A stretch of DNA of 64,000 nucleotides from Quillaja saponaria (Eukaryota; Streptophyta; Magnoliopsida; Fabales; Quillajaceae), in contig CM055613.1 of NCBI GenBank assembly GCA_029379385.1, positions 10,496,001 through 10,560,000 on the forward strand, read 5' to 3'. The translations under genes and the position numbers were made by a program. This document shows, in pieces, positions 37,601 through 48,052 of the stretch (positions are counted from its first letter, which is position 1; each line of letters begins with the position of its first letter). The notes beneath the pieces were generated by a model, which saw only the letters and a list, made by a program, of their open reading frames with translations, did not search any database and was not told where the DNA came from.

Positions 37601-38569
37601 GTTGAAAACTTAACAGTAAGGTCAAGTGGTCAACTGTAAAAGCCTATCTGAAAATTGTTCTAGAACAACTAACCATAACTTTTTCAGAATTTAGTAAATG
37701 CATAAAATGTTCCTTTCAAATTTAAATCCAGAAAAGAAAAAAAAAAGTATTGAAACAACATGTTACAAGAGTTTATTTGTTCTTTAAAATTGTGGCACTA
37801 AATAACAGTTTCCAACTTTCCTTAAATTAATAAAACATAAAAAGGTAAGCTTCCTGAGTATTGTGGGTTCCTTAACTGCTAAAAAGTCAATTGAAAGACT
37901 ACAACTTTTTTGTATTTCATCTAATGTTAACGAGTTACTATCTCGAAGAAACAAAGCAAATTACACTTGATACTTGGATTTAACAAATATAATTTAGCAC
38001 CAAATACATACAGTAATTAGTAAAAGCTACAATGTTAAATAAATGAACAACTAATCAACTAGATAATGAATCCTAAAAATAAAAGTGTGTCACAGGCTCA
38101 GAGCTATATAATTATGCAGGGAACTCAAAAGATGTGATCCAGTATGTTGAAACGACACCTAAATCATTATCAAAATCTATCTGGGAAAGACATTGATTAT
38201 AACAATATAAATCCTCACCTGATCGCGAACTGGGATCTTAACGACACGAGCGCAATGAAATACACCATCTTTCGGCGGTCTACAAATGGTGGAGAACCTT
38301 TGCCTGCAGATTGGGCACCGAGACTCATGTTTGGCCCACTCCATGATACAGATGAAGCAAAAGTAGTGGGTGCAGGAATCAATTTCACCTCTAATCGATA
38401 ATCCATCATCGGAGTAGCAAATTCCGCAGGTAACGGATTCTATGACGTCCACTGATTCTGGCTGCTCTTGCGATTTAGATTTGCTGGTTTGGATTAAAGT
38501 TGTGTTCGTGACTAGGGTTTTGAGGCGTTTGTTTGGGGAGGTCGATGACGAGTCTGAGTCAATCGCCAT
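34602..38569 (-). CDS. RING and PHD double zinc finger protein
   Basis: Three exons: 38219-38569, 35465-36845 and 34602-34834, joining in frame to 654 residues. A C3HC4 RING (C48, C51, C66, H68, C71, C74, C85, C88) is followed by a Cys4-His-Cys3 PHD finger (C138, C141, C153, C156, H161, C164, C178, C181). A long Ser-rich, low-complexity middle and a conserved tail with FKEVARLATHTILAACGLEH complete it. RING predicts E2 binding and ubiquitin ligase activity; PHD predicts reading of histone H3 tails, so a nuclear chromatin-linked E3 is likely. The substrate is unknown. An in-frame ATG at 38662 would add 31 residues; 38569 is preferred because MAIDSDSSS is an ordinary N-terminus and the extra residues show no domain. 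The second exon starts VYHPNGN, linking the two fingers directly. Confidence 0.88.
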
Positions 38570-38662
38570 AGTCACTGAGTCAGCTCGTCTTTTCAAGATA
38601 ATGTAAACCGCAAGAGGACCCCGAAGTCCCTCGGCATCCAAATAAGACAACAACCCAACCAA

Positions 38663-40461
38663 TTGGGGGCAATATCGTCTTTAAAAATATTTGTATAGTT
38701 TGATATTAATAAGATAAAAAGATGTCCACAAAATAAAAATTGAAGAAAAGATGTCAAAATTAAATTCACTAAAAAAAATTTAAATATTAATTTTTTTATA
38801 TTATAATCAGGATAGAATATAGTTTTACAAAAAAATTTTGGTAAATATTATCATGGGTGCTTCTTATCTGAATTTCAAAAAAGATTGTATATAATTATAT
38901 ACAAAATTTTAACATAATCCATTTTAGTCATTTCATAAACAATCCCTTCTTATATACTTATTATTTTCATTCTTGACATGCCCTACAACTTTTAAAATTT
39001 TATATTTATCAAACACTTTATATATGTATATGGTGGAAATTTAAAAAATTGAAGAAGAAAATATAAATTTATTTGCATAAAAAGAGAGAACTAACAATAT
39101 AACATAATAAATTATTTAAAAAATTCATTGATGATGTGTCAAAATTTCATTAAATAACAAATATATTATTCATTATAAATAGAAAACCTATGACACTTTT
39201 GCCTAATATCGAGTTATTAAATTATATTTTAAAAATAAATATATGGTATTTTATGAGTTTTGATTATGTGAGTATTCGGTAACTTCGATCAAAACTTTGC
39301 ATTCTCTATGTCATTTATAATTTATTTTTTAGCAAAAAAATTAAACAAAATTCTGAAAAAAGAAAGAAAAAGAAAATAGATTTCATTTTGATTATAAAAA
39401 ATATATTGCACATGACTATTAGATAAAGAATTTTTTTAACAACTGAAGTGGTACAATAAATATATTAAGGGTCAATTACAATTTACTCCATAAACTATTA
39501 TTTGTTTTTCAATAACTCCATAAACTATCAAATTAGTCAGAAATAGTAAATAATCACATAACTCCCTTATTTGAGTCATAATTAATAAATAATTATCCCT
39601 CATCTAAATTAATTATTAAATCTATCAAATTAACTCCTAAAAAACTAAATTTCCCTCATTATATATTTTTTTTTCTCTCCTTCTTACATTTTTTTTTTCA
39701 TTTTCGATGAAACTAAACTCTTTATATTGATTTAATTTTATCATATATAAATAATTTTTAAATAATTAATATTTTTTTTTCTTGCCATAATATTTAAACT
39801 ATTAATAGACTTACAAATATTATTTTTCTTATTCATAGAAATTACAGAAGTTGTTGTTTTAATTTCCATTTTAATAATAATATTTCATCAAAACTTTATT
39901 TTCTTATTATTGTATTACTTATTAAAAAAATACTAAAATTAAATAAATAAAGAGAAATTTTAATTGTTAGAAAGAAAAAAGAAGATAAAAGAAGTGAAAA
40001 GATAAAGAGTGAAAGACATAAAAAAAATATATAATAAAGATAAATTTTTTATTTTAAAGTTATTTATGTAAATTTTATAATTAATTTAGATGTTTGGAGA
40101 TTGTTTGCTAGTTATGACTCAAATAAGAAGTTATATGTTAATTTGATAGTTTATAGAGTTAATTCAAAATAAGTGATAGTTAATGAGAATAACATGCAAT
40201 TAATCCTCAATTAAAATTAAAATATCTTACAAACAATAATTACAGTAACTCTTTAAAAGGAGAAAAATAAAGAAATCCTTACACAAAAATAAACACCTGC
40301 ACCGTTGTGAACCTCTCCATTTCTTCTAGTTTTTTTCCATCTGTTCTCATCATAAAAGACATTTTCATCATTGTCAATAAATTGTATGTATTCCGAACCC
40401 AAAAAACAAAGATAAAAAGGCTATCTCCTTCTTGAAGTCTTGAACTTTACAGTCTAACACC
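38663..40461. other. Intergenic, AT-rich
   Basis: No gene is supported between the RING-PHD gene and the first UGT. The main feature is a candidate terminal-inverted-repeat element at 39469-40206. The last 150 bases probably hold the UGT promoter and leader. No clear TATA box can be singled out in this AT-rich context. Confidence 0.6.
39469..40206. mobile_element. Candidate MITE-like element with long imperfect TIRs
   Basis: The first ~75 bases (from GGGTCAATTACAATTTACTC) match the reverse complement of the last ~75 (ending GCAATTAATCC). The match includes an ATAAACTATCAAATTA block present in both arms. About three quarters of positions agree by eye. The interior is AT-rich with no reading frame. 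No convincing target duplication is seen at the flanks. A non-autonomous DNA transposon is the best reading. Confidence 0.55.
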
Positions 40462-41877
40462 ATGACAATCTCAAGCAACAAAACCACCAAAAAACCTCAC
40501 GTCCTTGTAATTCCATTCCCAGCACAGGGCCACTTAATACCAATCCTTGATTTAACACACAAACTCGCCGCACACGGTGGCTTAACCATCACTTTCTTCA
40601 CAACCCCAAAGAACCTCCCTTTCCTTGACCCTCTTCTCTCTGCTCACCCTTCCATCAACACCTTAGTCCTACCTTTCCCTTCCGATCCTTCTATTCCAGA
40701 AGGAATCGAAAACGCCAAGGACTTGCCCAATTCCATGAAGGTCATGATCCGGGCCTTGACCCGACTCCACGACCCACTTCTCCATTGGTTCAAATCCCAC
40801 CCTTCACCTCCTCAGTCAATTATCTCCGACATGTTCACCGGTTGGACCTGCCGACTCGCTTCCGAATTGGGTATCCGTCGTATTTTGTTCTCACCGTCCG
40901 GAGCTTTCGGTTTATCCACAATCTATTTCTTATGGAGCGAACTACCAAAGCCTCAAAACACGGATGACAAAAACGAAGTCGTTTCCTTCACGAAGATACC
41001 GAATTCCCCAAAATTCCCTTGGTGGCAAGTAAGTCCGTTGTACCGCAGTTACCTGTCGGGCGAGCCCGATTCGGATCATCTCAAGGATGCATTTCGGGCT
41101 AATTTACCGAGTTGGGGAATAATTGTTAACTCGTTCACTGAGTTGGAAAAGGATTATTTAGATTATTTAGAAAAAGATCTGGGCAATGATCGAGTGTGGG
41201 CAGTTGGACCATTATTCCCTGGGGATGACTATTTATCTGGGACCACTCAAAGAGGTGGGTCCAGTTCAGTTAAGGCAGAAGAGATTATGTCGTGGCTCGA
41301 TAAGCGTGAAGATAATGAAGTTGTCTACGTTTGTTTTGGTAGTCAAGCTTTGTTGACAAAAGATCAGACGGAGCAGCTTGCGTCAGGATTGGAGAAAAGT
41401 GGGGTCCATTTTGTTTGGTCCTTGAAGGATAAAAACTGTGACGTCATTCCATCTGGGTTTGAAGATCGTGTGGCTGAGAGAGGGCTTGTGATAAAGGAGT
41501 GGGCCCCACAAGTATTGGTACTGAGCCACCGAGCTGTGGGCGTGTTCTTAACTCACTGCGGATGGAACTCGCTTCTCGAAGCAATTGTGGCTGGGGTTGC
41601 AATGCTAACTTGGGCAATGGGAGCTGATCAGTTTGTGAATGCGAAATTATTGGTGGACGAGTTGAAGGTGGCAAAGAGGGTTTGTGAGGGTCGGGAAAGT
41701 GTACCAGACTCGGACGAGTTGGCACGAGTTTTGTTTGAATCAGTGAGTGAGAACGAAGGAGAGAAAACTCGAGCTGTAGAATTGCGTGAGTCTGCACTTA
41801 ATGCCATCAAAGATGGTGGAAGTTCGAACAAGGTCTTTAGATGTTTGATGGACCAGTTGACTTCCTTGGAATTGTAG
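40462..41877 (+). CDS. UDP-glycosyltransferase, UGT89 type (gene 1)
   Basis: An intronless 471-residue family 1 glycosyltransferase, full length for the family. It moves a sugar from UDP-sugar to a small molecule such as a flavonoid or phenolic, in the cytosol. The catalytic His is H24 in PFPAQGH and the partner Asp is D123 in IISDMF. FPWWQ and SPSGAFGLS match the UGT89 group. The PSPG donor box spans residues 347-390 (WAPQVL to GADQ) and ends in D389-Q390, commonly seen with UDP-glucose donors. Two positions are odd: A380 and especially A385, where the box normally has the Trp-Pro pair. The start ATG at 40462 is the first in the leader. The acceptor cannot be read from sequence. It points towards UGT gene 2, about 6.2 kb away. 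Confidence 0.93.
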   Translation: MTISSNKTTKKPHVLVIPFPAQGHLIPILDLTHKLAAHGGLTITFFTTPKNLPFLDPLLSAHPSINTLVLPFPSDPSIPEGIENAKDLPNSMKVMIRALTRLHDPLLHWFKSHPSPPQSIISDMFTGWTCRLASELGIRRILFSPSGAFGLSTIYFLWSELPKPQNTDDKNEVVSFTKIPNSPKFPWWQVSPLYRSYLSGEPDSDHLKDAFRANLPSWGIIVNSFTELEKDYLDYLEKDLGNDRVWAVGPLFPGDDYLSGTTQRGGSSSVKAEEIMSWLDKREDNEVVYVCFGSQALLTKDQTEQLASGLEKSGVHFVWSLKDKNCDVIPSGFEDRVAERGLVIKEWAPQVLVLSHRAVGVFLTHCGWNSLLEAIVAGVAMLTWAMGADQFVNAKLLVDELKVAKRVCEGRESVPDSDELARVLFESVSENEGEKTRAVELRESALNAIKDGGSSNKVFRCLMDQLTSLEL

Positions 41878-43042
41878 AAGTACAAGGTAGTACTGCACTA
41901 AAAGTAGTAGTAAGTACTAAAAATGGAAGTTCTGCAATTGGAGTTTTGAATTTTACAAGATACTACTAGGAGGTTCAACGAAATTTGATATTGTATTCGT
42001 CAATAGATGTTTTGAATTAGGATTTGTTTGCATGCATGAAAATAAAAATGGAATTGAAATTATAAAATTAATTTAATCCCTTTTTTTTTTTTTTCCGGTG
42101 CTTCAAGCACATTGTCACGTCTATGATAGCTTTATATGGTTGTTGGCATTTTCAGCTGGTCTAGGTGTTGGTTGTTGTCGCATCCATATGGTTCTAGCGA
42201 TAGTTATTGTAGTCTCATGTGGCTCGCATCGGTGATTGTAGTAATTTTCAATAGGTTTGTAATGGTATTTTTATCCTTTTTGACGTGTCTCGATATTTAT
42301 GTTTGTAATATTTAGCAGATTCTTCCGCATCAATGGTCATAGTGGATGACAGCTAACAGTAGCTCGAGGAGTTGCTGGTGACAAGTGGAGAAAGTTGTGG
42401 ATAGGTGCTAGTTGATGATATAACATAATGTGTCACAATGAATAAATGTTGTTAATATAAAAATTTATTAGAACTTATTAGTTTTATAATTTATGTATAA
42501 GGATTGAAATTGATGTTTTCATAGTTTACTTATCAATTTTTTAGAATTGAGTCGAGAATTTAATTTTAATTCTCAAATATACACCAAACGATAGAAATTG
42601 AAATTGGTCAATATAATTCTCAATTATAATTCACTGCACCCAAACAAATATATAGGTTGCATTTGGATCTATTGAATTAGAATTATGATATATGAGTTTG
42701 AATAAAATAAAATAAAATATTTAATTAGACAGTGGTTGTCGTCATCTCTAATAGATTTAAATGATGTTTGTTGTCGTTTTGACAAATTTCAACTGTAGTT
42801 TTCATTATTTTTAGTGAATGCCGACAATGATTTTTTTGGGTTTTGGTTGTTTCGATGGTAGTTGACGGTGGTCGTATTTGTTTTTGGCGAGTTTCGATGG
42901 TGGTCAATTATTCGATGGTAGACAGTGATGGTGATAGCGGTGCTAGTGGCTGATGGCAGATGGACGAAGTTACCATTGGGTAAATCGGAGGTGTGTGGTG
43001 GAGATTGAAAATTTTAATTCTTGAATATAAGTCAAATTGAAA
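41878..43042. other. 3' flank of UGT gene 1
   Basis: Probable 3' UTR followed by AT-rich and TGG/GATGG-rich sequence with no supported gene. Reading frames antisense here are repetitive and Thr-rich. The interval ends exactly at the CACTA element and supplies the AAA target site at 43040-43042. Confidence 0.6.
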
Positions 43043-43477
43043 CACTACAAGAAAATTGGTTTTTAGCTAATAAAATTTGTTACAGTAAAATATTAGGTAG
43101 CTAATACACTACGAGTTCAAAATTAGTATCGCATAATTTGGCTTAAACTCATATTTTTATTAGATACGAAAATATTTGTAGTTTCTTAGTAGCAATAAAA
43201 GTAGCTACCAATAAATCTGTAGCAAAATTAGTAGCTAATAAAATTTGTATTTTGGCAGGTAATAAAAAATTTGGCATAAGAATTGTTTTGATCAAAAAAA
43301 TTTTTTGCCACACCTGAATAAAAACTTAGCAACTAAAATTATGGCAGCCAATATAGCTATTGAATATATGGGCTTTTTGCTACAAAGTTAGTAGCTAGGC
43401 CTTTTTTTTTTTGTTTTCCGCCTCAATATTTTAGTGATACCCTATTTTATATTTCCTTTCATTGGTATTTGGTAGCC

Positions 43478-43498
43478 TGTGTGTGTGTGTGCGTGTGT
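43478..43498. repeat. (GT)n microsatellite in CACTA element
   Basis: A run of GT units with one GC interruption, lying in the left part of the transposon. Confidence 0.85.
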
Positions 43499-43648
43499 TA
43501 GGGAGGGGGGTGTGTTTCTTCTCTTAGCCTGAATTGAAAGGTTTAAAATTCATACTCTGATTCAGAATGAGGCTCTCCATTGGTAATGGTGGTTGTCTCC
43601 TTTGAAATGGTGAGCAGTCAATGATTTCTTCAACCCATTCAATCCACT

Positions 43649-43654
43649 ACTCTC

Positions 43655-43685
<31 letters not shown>

Positions 43686-43710
43686 CTCTCTCCTTCTCTC
43701 TCCCTCTCCC
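43649..43710. repeat. (CTCTCC)n pyrimidine repeat in CACTA element
   Basis: About five CTCTCC units pass into related CTTCTCTC units. It is a simple tandem repeat within the transposon with no coding meaning. Confidence 0.9.
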
Positions 43711-45171
43711 ATATATATAAGATATAAGTAAAGATATATTGGAGATATCATTATAGCAACTGAAACCTTTTTTTCATAAAAAAGAAAAAAGAAAATTGGA
43801 TTATGAATCTGATTATGAGTTGTGAAGCAATAAAAATATGTGGATAAATGGAAGGGTGAAAAAAAGAGAGAAAAAGAATATCAATGATCTAGGATTCCAA
43901 TATTTAAGGTCTATGAATCATCTCATAAAACGTATTGTAATAAAGCATCAATACGGATTAATTCATGATTAGTATATATATAATATAAGTTGAAAGGGTT
44001 AAAGGGTTGTGAACTTAAGCTAGCAGCGGTTGATTTCGCTTTTCTTTTTTTTTTTTAGGCAAGGTTTATTTTATTTAAAAAAAAAATCTCTACTTTGTGT
44101 ATTTGAAAATTGATTTCTAAATTTAAATCAATTTTCAAGTATGAACTTTCAATTAAACAAGGGGAAAAAAAACTTATAGTAACCTTTGTATTAGCATATG
44201 AACTATGATTTGGTATATATTATGTATCATTACATTATTAACTCAAATTTAATTTATAAAATTTCTTACATTAATAATTCTCACTTGTCATCTATGTGTT
44301 TTCTCATAAACCAAAAAATAAATATAGAATCAATTATTTGGAAGTGTCAATATTTGATTCTAGTCATTGATTTTAAAGAGCTTAACTTTCAGAACCATGA
44401 TGCTTTCTAAGCTTTCGGCTATTATCATTGGTTGATCAACTAGTTATAAGATATTCCATCCTTCATCATATAATTGGGTTTTGACATTCATTCCCTACAA
44501 CTAAGTCAATTTTTTTTAATTTTTTTTTATGATTTCAATGTTTTTAAAAAGATATATTTTCTTTTTGCATTTTTTTTTCCTAGACATCATATGTATTTTC
44601 GACTATTTATGACGGAAAAGTTTTGTCGTAGCAATTGAATAAGAGTTTATTTGATAGGCTTTTCAATTAAGCATAGAAAATTGATAATTTGATCCTATCT
44701 TCTTGAGCTTCTATATTTATATATATGTTATTTCCAAGATCTAAGTACACAATTTTTTTTTTCCTCTTATTTTGTTTTAGTTGCTTAACCAATGGACTAA
44801 GATTCTATATGCTCATACCACAAGTTGTTTTTCGCCAAGATTATTTTTTGCCCATTTTAGTGTGTTAACTTGCTTTATATTATCTGATTTTCGTTTGATT
44901 TTGTTTCTCTAGTTTAGAGTCTAAATACAATCCAAGGTTTTGTCTTCTATAAACAAGACCTCATTATTATTTTGTTAGTTATTTGACTTATTAGTTTACG
45001 TTTGCTTTGTTCTTTCCCCCAATTCTTTTACTTATATTGTTAGTATCAAAGTTACTAGGAGGTAATAGTTAGATAGAAGGAATAAAAGTTGATGACCATT
45101 ATGCATTAGTAAATGTAGAAATAATGGAAGCATGAATCCATTTATAAAAAATAAATTTAGAGTATTGTCTC

Positions 45172-46915
45172 ATGTTGACCAAGCATATTCTTTTCTTTAT
45201 TAATGTCATTCATTCTTTTATGTATTTCTTGTTTTGTGGAAATCGAAAGTGTGGTGACAGGGCAATTAGAGATGTGGGTGGTTCAATTCCTTTTGAACTT
45301 CATCGAAAAAGGATTGTATGTTTTTTATTTAATTCAATATATGTATCCACTTGTTTATCAGTGCGTTGTAAACTTCCTGTGTTTTTAATTAATGTGTTGC
45401 ATTCACAGACATGTAAAAAGGGAAAACCTGCAACTCAGATAGATTTTTTTGAGCGCACACATGTTAAGAAAAACAATGATACACAGATCAAAGAGTATAT
45501 TAATGACAGGGCAAAAAGAGTAGCTGTAAGTTACTACACCATTTTTCATAAATGATTTTATGTTTCAACTCTACTAATGACTTGATGTACCACTAAATGA
45601 ATGCAGGATATATATGATTTAATTTTAAGAGAAAAATTTGGTGATGATTATCCAGACTTTGATGCTGATTCATGAGAACGAGCACTTTCAAAAGCCTTAT
45701 GGCGGGCTTTGCGAACTATGTTGATAGAGTTAGGCCTTGCATCACGTGTCTATCCCAATGTAAGTAAAACACCTTATATGAAAAATATAAGTATATATTA
45801 TTTGGTTAGTGGAATGTTGTCTAGAGTATTTTTATCATATAACTACGCGTGGAATTTATAATCCACATGTGAAGTTGGTCCACATGATTCTTTATGGATA
45901 CACCTGTTATAAGAGTTATTTGTATACATATATATAGTAGAAGAGATAGATTTTATTTGTGGAAATGTTACTTATTTTTTACTTAATTATGCCTGAATTT
46001 TGATGGTTTATAATGATTGATTGATGAATCAAATACTTTCAATTGAATCTTTCGATTGGTATTTTTGCTTATCTTTGTATTTTATTTTATTTTTTTAAAA
46101 ATGAAAACTTAGGGAAGTGTTTTATAAACATATGTATAAAAAAAAAACATATTTTATTTTGCCTAAGATAAAAATTCCATGTGTTTAGATAATTGTTGAA
46201 TTTATTGGGCTATGATGCATAAGGTGGATTGCCTTTTATTTGCCTACTCAAAGGTGATATGAACATCAGCTTATTTGTTTGCAAAGTAATTTAGAATTTC
46301 AATGAAGAGCACATTTTTTTTTTAAACTACTTGATATTGAGACCTTAAATAGTTTTGGAAAGTTTATTGTTCATACAATGGAAGGAAAAATGCAATATAT
46401 GCCGTGATTGTTTGTATTAATCACTTCTTCTTTTTATTCCAAGAAGCTTTTGTATTTGATTATTTTCTTTTACTTATGATTTTCTATTTATCATTCATAC
46501 TAGATATTTTGGTACACAAGTTTTGGACAGTGCTACTAATTAGAACCAATCTCTTCTAACAAGAATAACACATCTCACAAATGTAAAATTCTTATAGTTT
46601 CCTTGCCACTAAGTGTAATTGTGCTATTACAATAATTGTTTTGTAATGGTTAGTTTGATGGTAAACCTTTATACTTTTCAAAACATTTATGAGCATTTGA
46701 GGACTAGGGGTAGCATACATATTATTATGGAGGTTGCTGAAGCTTCATTGTAGTTCTCTAACATTTGCTTCATATATTGCAGGACCATTCCAATGACAAT
46801 CATGTTGACAATTCCCATGACTACGACAATTTTTATGACTGTGAAAATGTTTATGTTGATGATAACGCTGATGACAATGACAATACTAATGCTGAGGACA
46901 ATGCACCCTTCTGAG
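45172..46915 (+). pseudogene. CACTA transposase-associated gene remnant (Transposase_24-like)
   Basis: Coding-like pieces lie in order on the plus strand. One carries GGSIPFELHRKR; the next has IDFFERTHVKKNNDTQIKEY, a word pattern typical of the plant Ptta/En/Spm transposase-associated protein. A third spans 45607-45760 with IYDLILREKFG and WRALRTMLIELG, and the last is an Asp/Asn-rich tail near 46780-46915. GT and AG borders suggest former introns (for example acceptor before 45607 and donor after 45759). The third piece has an in-frame TGA at 45675-45677 (DADS then stop). The DDE catalytic protein of CACTA elements is not visible. The gene is dead in this copy. Confidence 0.6.
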
Positions 46916-47677
46916 TGATGGCTTCTATCACCGTGCTTAATTAGGCTCACCCATTCTGAAAATTTAAGAATTTTACATATTTCACTAACTTCTTTTGGTC
47001 AACAGATTTTTAACATGTTATTTATACATATACATTGTAACTAGCCTTTGAATTATCAATTTGATTATTTAGTTATTTTGTTGTGGGATGAAAAATATTA
47101 TTTATGTTGGAATTAAAGATATTTTTGAAATCAATTGTGAATATTGTGGTTTAATTTTTACGTAATCTTTAACTATAATTTGTAGCTAAATTAGCTACAT
47201 AATTTGGTAGCCTAGATTATTATTTTAAATATATATATATATATTTTTAATACTTAGCTACGAACTTGCAACTGAAGAAATCGTAACAATAATTAGATAA
47301 TAAATTCAAATTTTTGTAACTAATTTAACAACGTATAATAGTTAAAAACATGTTGTAGCTAATTTAGCAACGGATAAAAGTTAAAAAAATTTGTGGCAAG
47401 TTTAGCTACATACCGAGGTGGTTAGCTATTGTTTTTTTTTTGTAATATGTACATTGTCAAGATTGAATTAATAGCTACCAAAATATGAGTTATAGCTACG
47501 GAATTTTTGTAGCTAATTTATTACTGATTTTGGTATCTGTAGCAAATAAATTAGCTACCCTCATTTTTGCTACAGAAATTGCTACAAGAAATTTCAGTAT
47601 CTGATGTGTATTAGCTATTGATTTCAAGCTTTCAGTTACTGTTTTTCCCGTAGTTGAAGACCAAGTTTCTTGTAGTG

Positions 47678-48052
47678 AAAAACCAGACCGTTAACAAAGA
47701 TAATAGCCACTTTCTAATCTCTAAATTTGAGAAAAAATAATAATAACTTTCCTATTGCCAAGAGACATATCAGAGTCCACTGTGTAACAAGTAGTTTTTT
47801 ATGCTCCTTTTAATTCATCAAAACGGGAACCTCTTTTCAGAATTGGATTGGGCCTAGAGCAGACAACCCACTTCCTCTTTTTTTTTTTTACTCAAAACAA
47901 AAAAAAAAAATACCACTTGCTCCAAGTCGCCAACACTTTCTTAAGTATTAGGAATCGGCAGTCCCAAGCTGGCATTGAAAAACTTTAATAAGCCCCAATT
48001 TCAACAATGTAGAAAAGTAAGACCAGGCCTAGTCCATTTTACACTTGCGTTT
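47678..48052. other. 3' flank of UGT gene 2
   Basis: Short interval between the right end of the CACTA element and the stop of the minus-strand UGT. It probably holds the UGT 3' UTR. A T run and an A run are present. No gene is seen. Confidence 0.6.

Larger units (their letters stand above)
43043..47677 (+). mobile_element. CACTA (En/Spm) transposon, complete ends, decayed interior
   Basis: The left end CACTACAAGAAAATTGGT and the right end ACCAAGTTTCTTGTAGTG are inverted copies differing at one position in the first 18. Both sides are flanked by AAA (43040-43042 and 47678-47680), the 3-bp target duplication expected for this superfamily. Subterminal regions are packed with TAGCTAC/GTAGCTA words in both orientations, the usual transposase-binding arrangement. 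The interior holds remnants of a plant transposase-like gene, simple repeats and AT-rich DNA. No intact transposase is present, so the element is non-autonomous. It splits the space between the two UGT genes. Confidence 0.9.

Noticed and set aside
38570..38662. 31-residue N-terminal extension of the RING-PHD protein
   Set aside because: No domain or motif in the extra residues; kept as a possibility in the gene entry only.
44198..44410. 70-codon frame inside the CACTA element
   Set aside because: AT-rich, no transposase words, and no similarity to the coding remnants near 45.2-46.9 kb.
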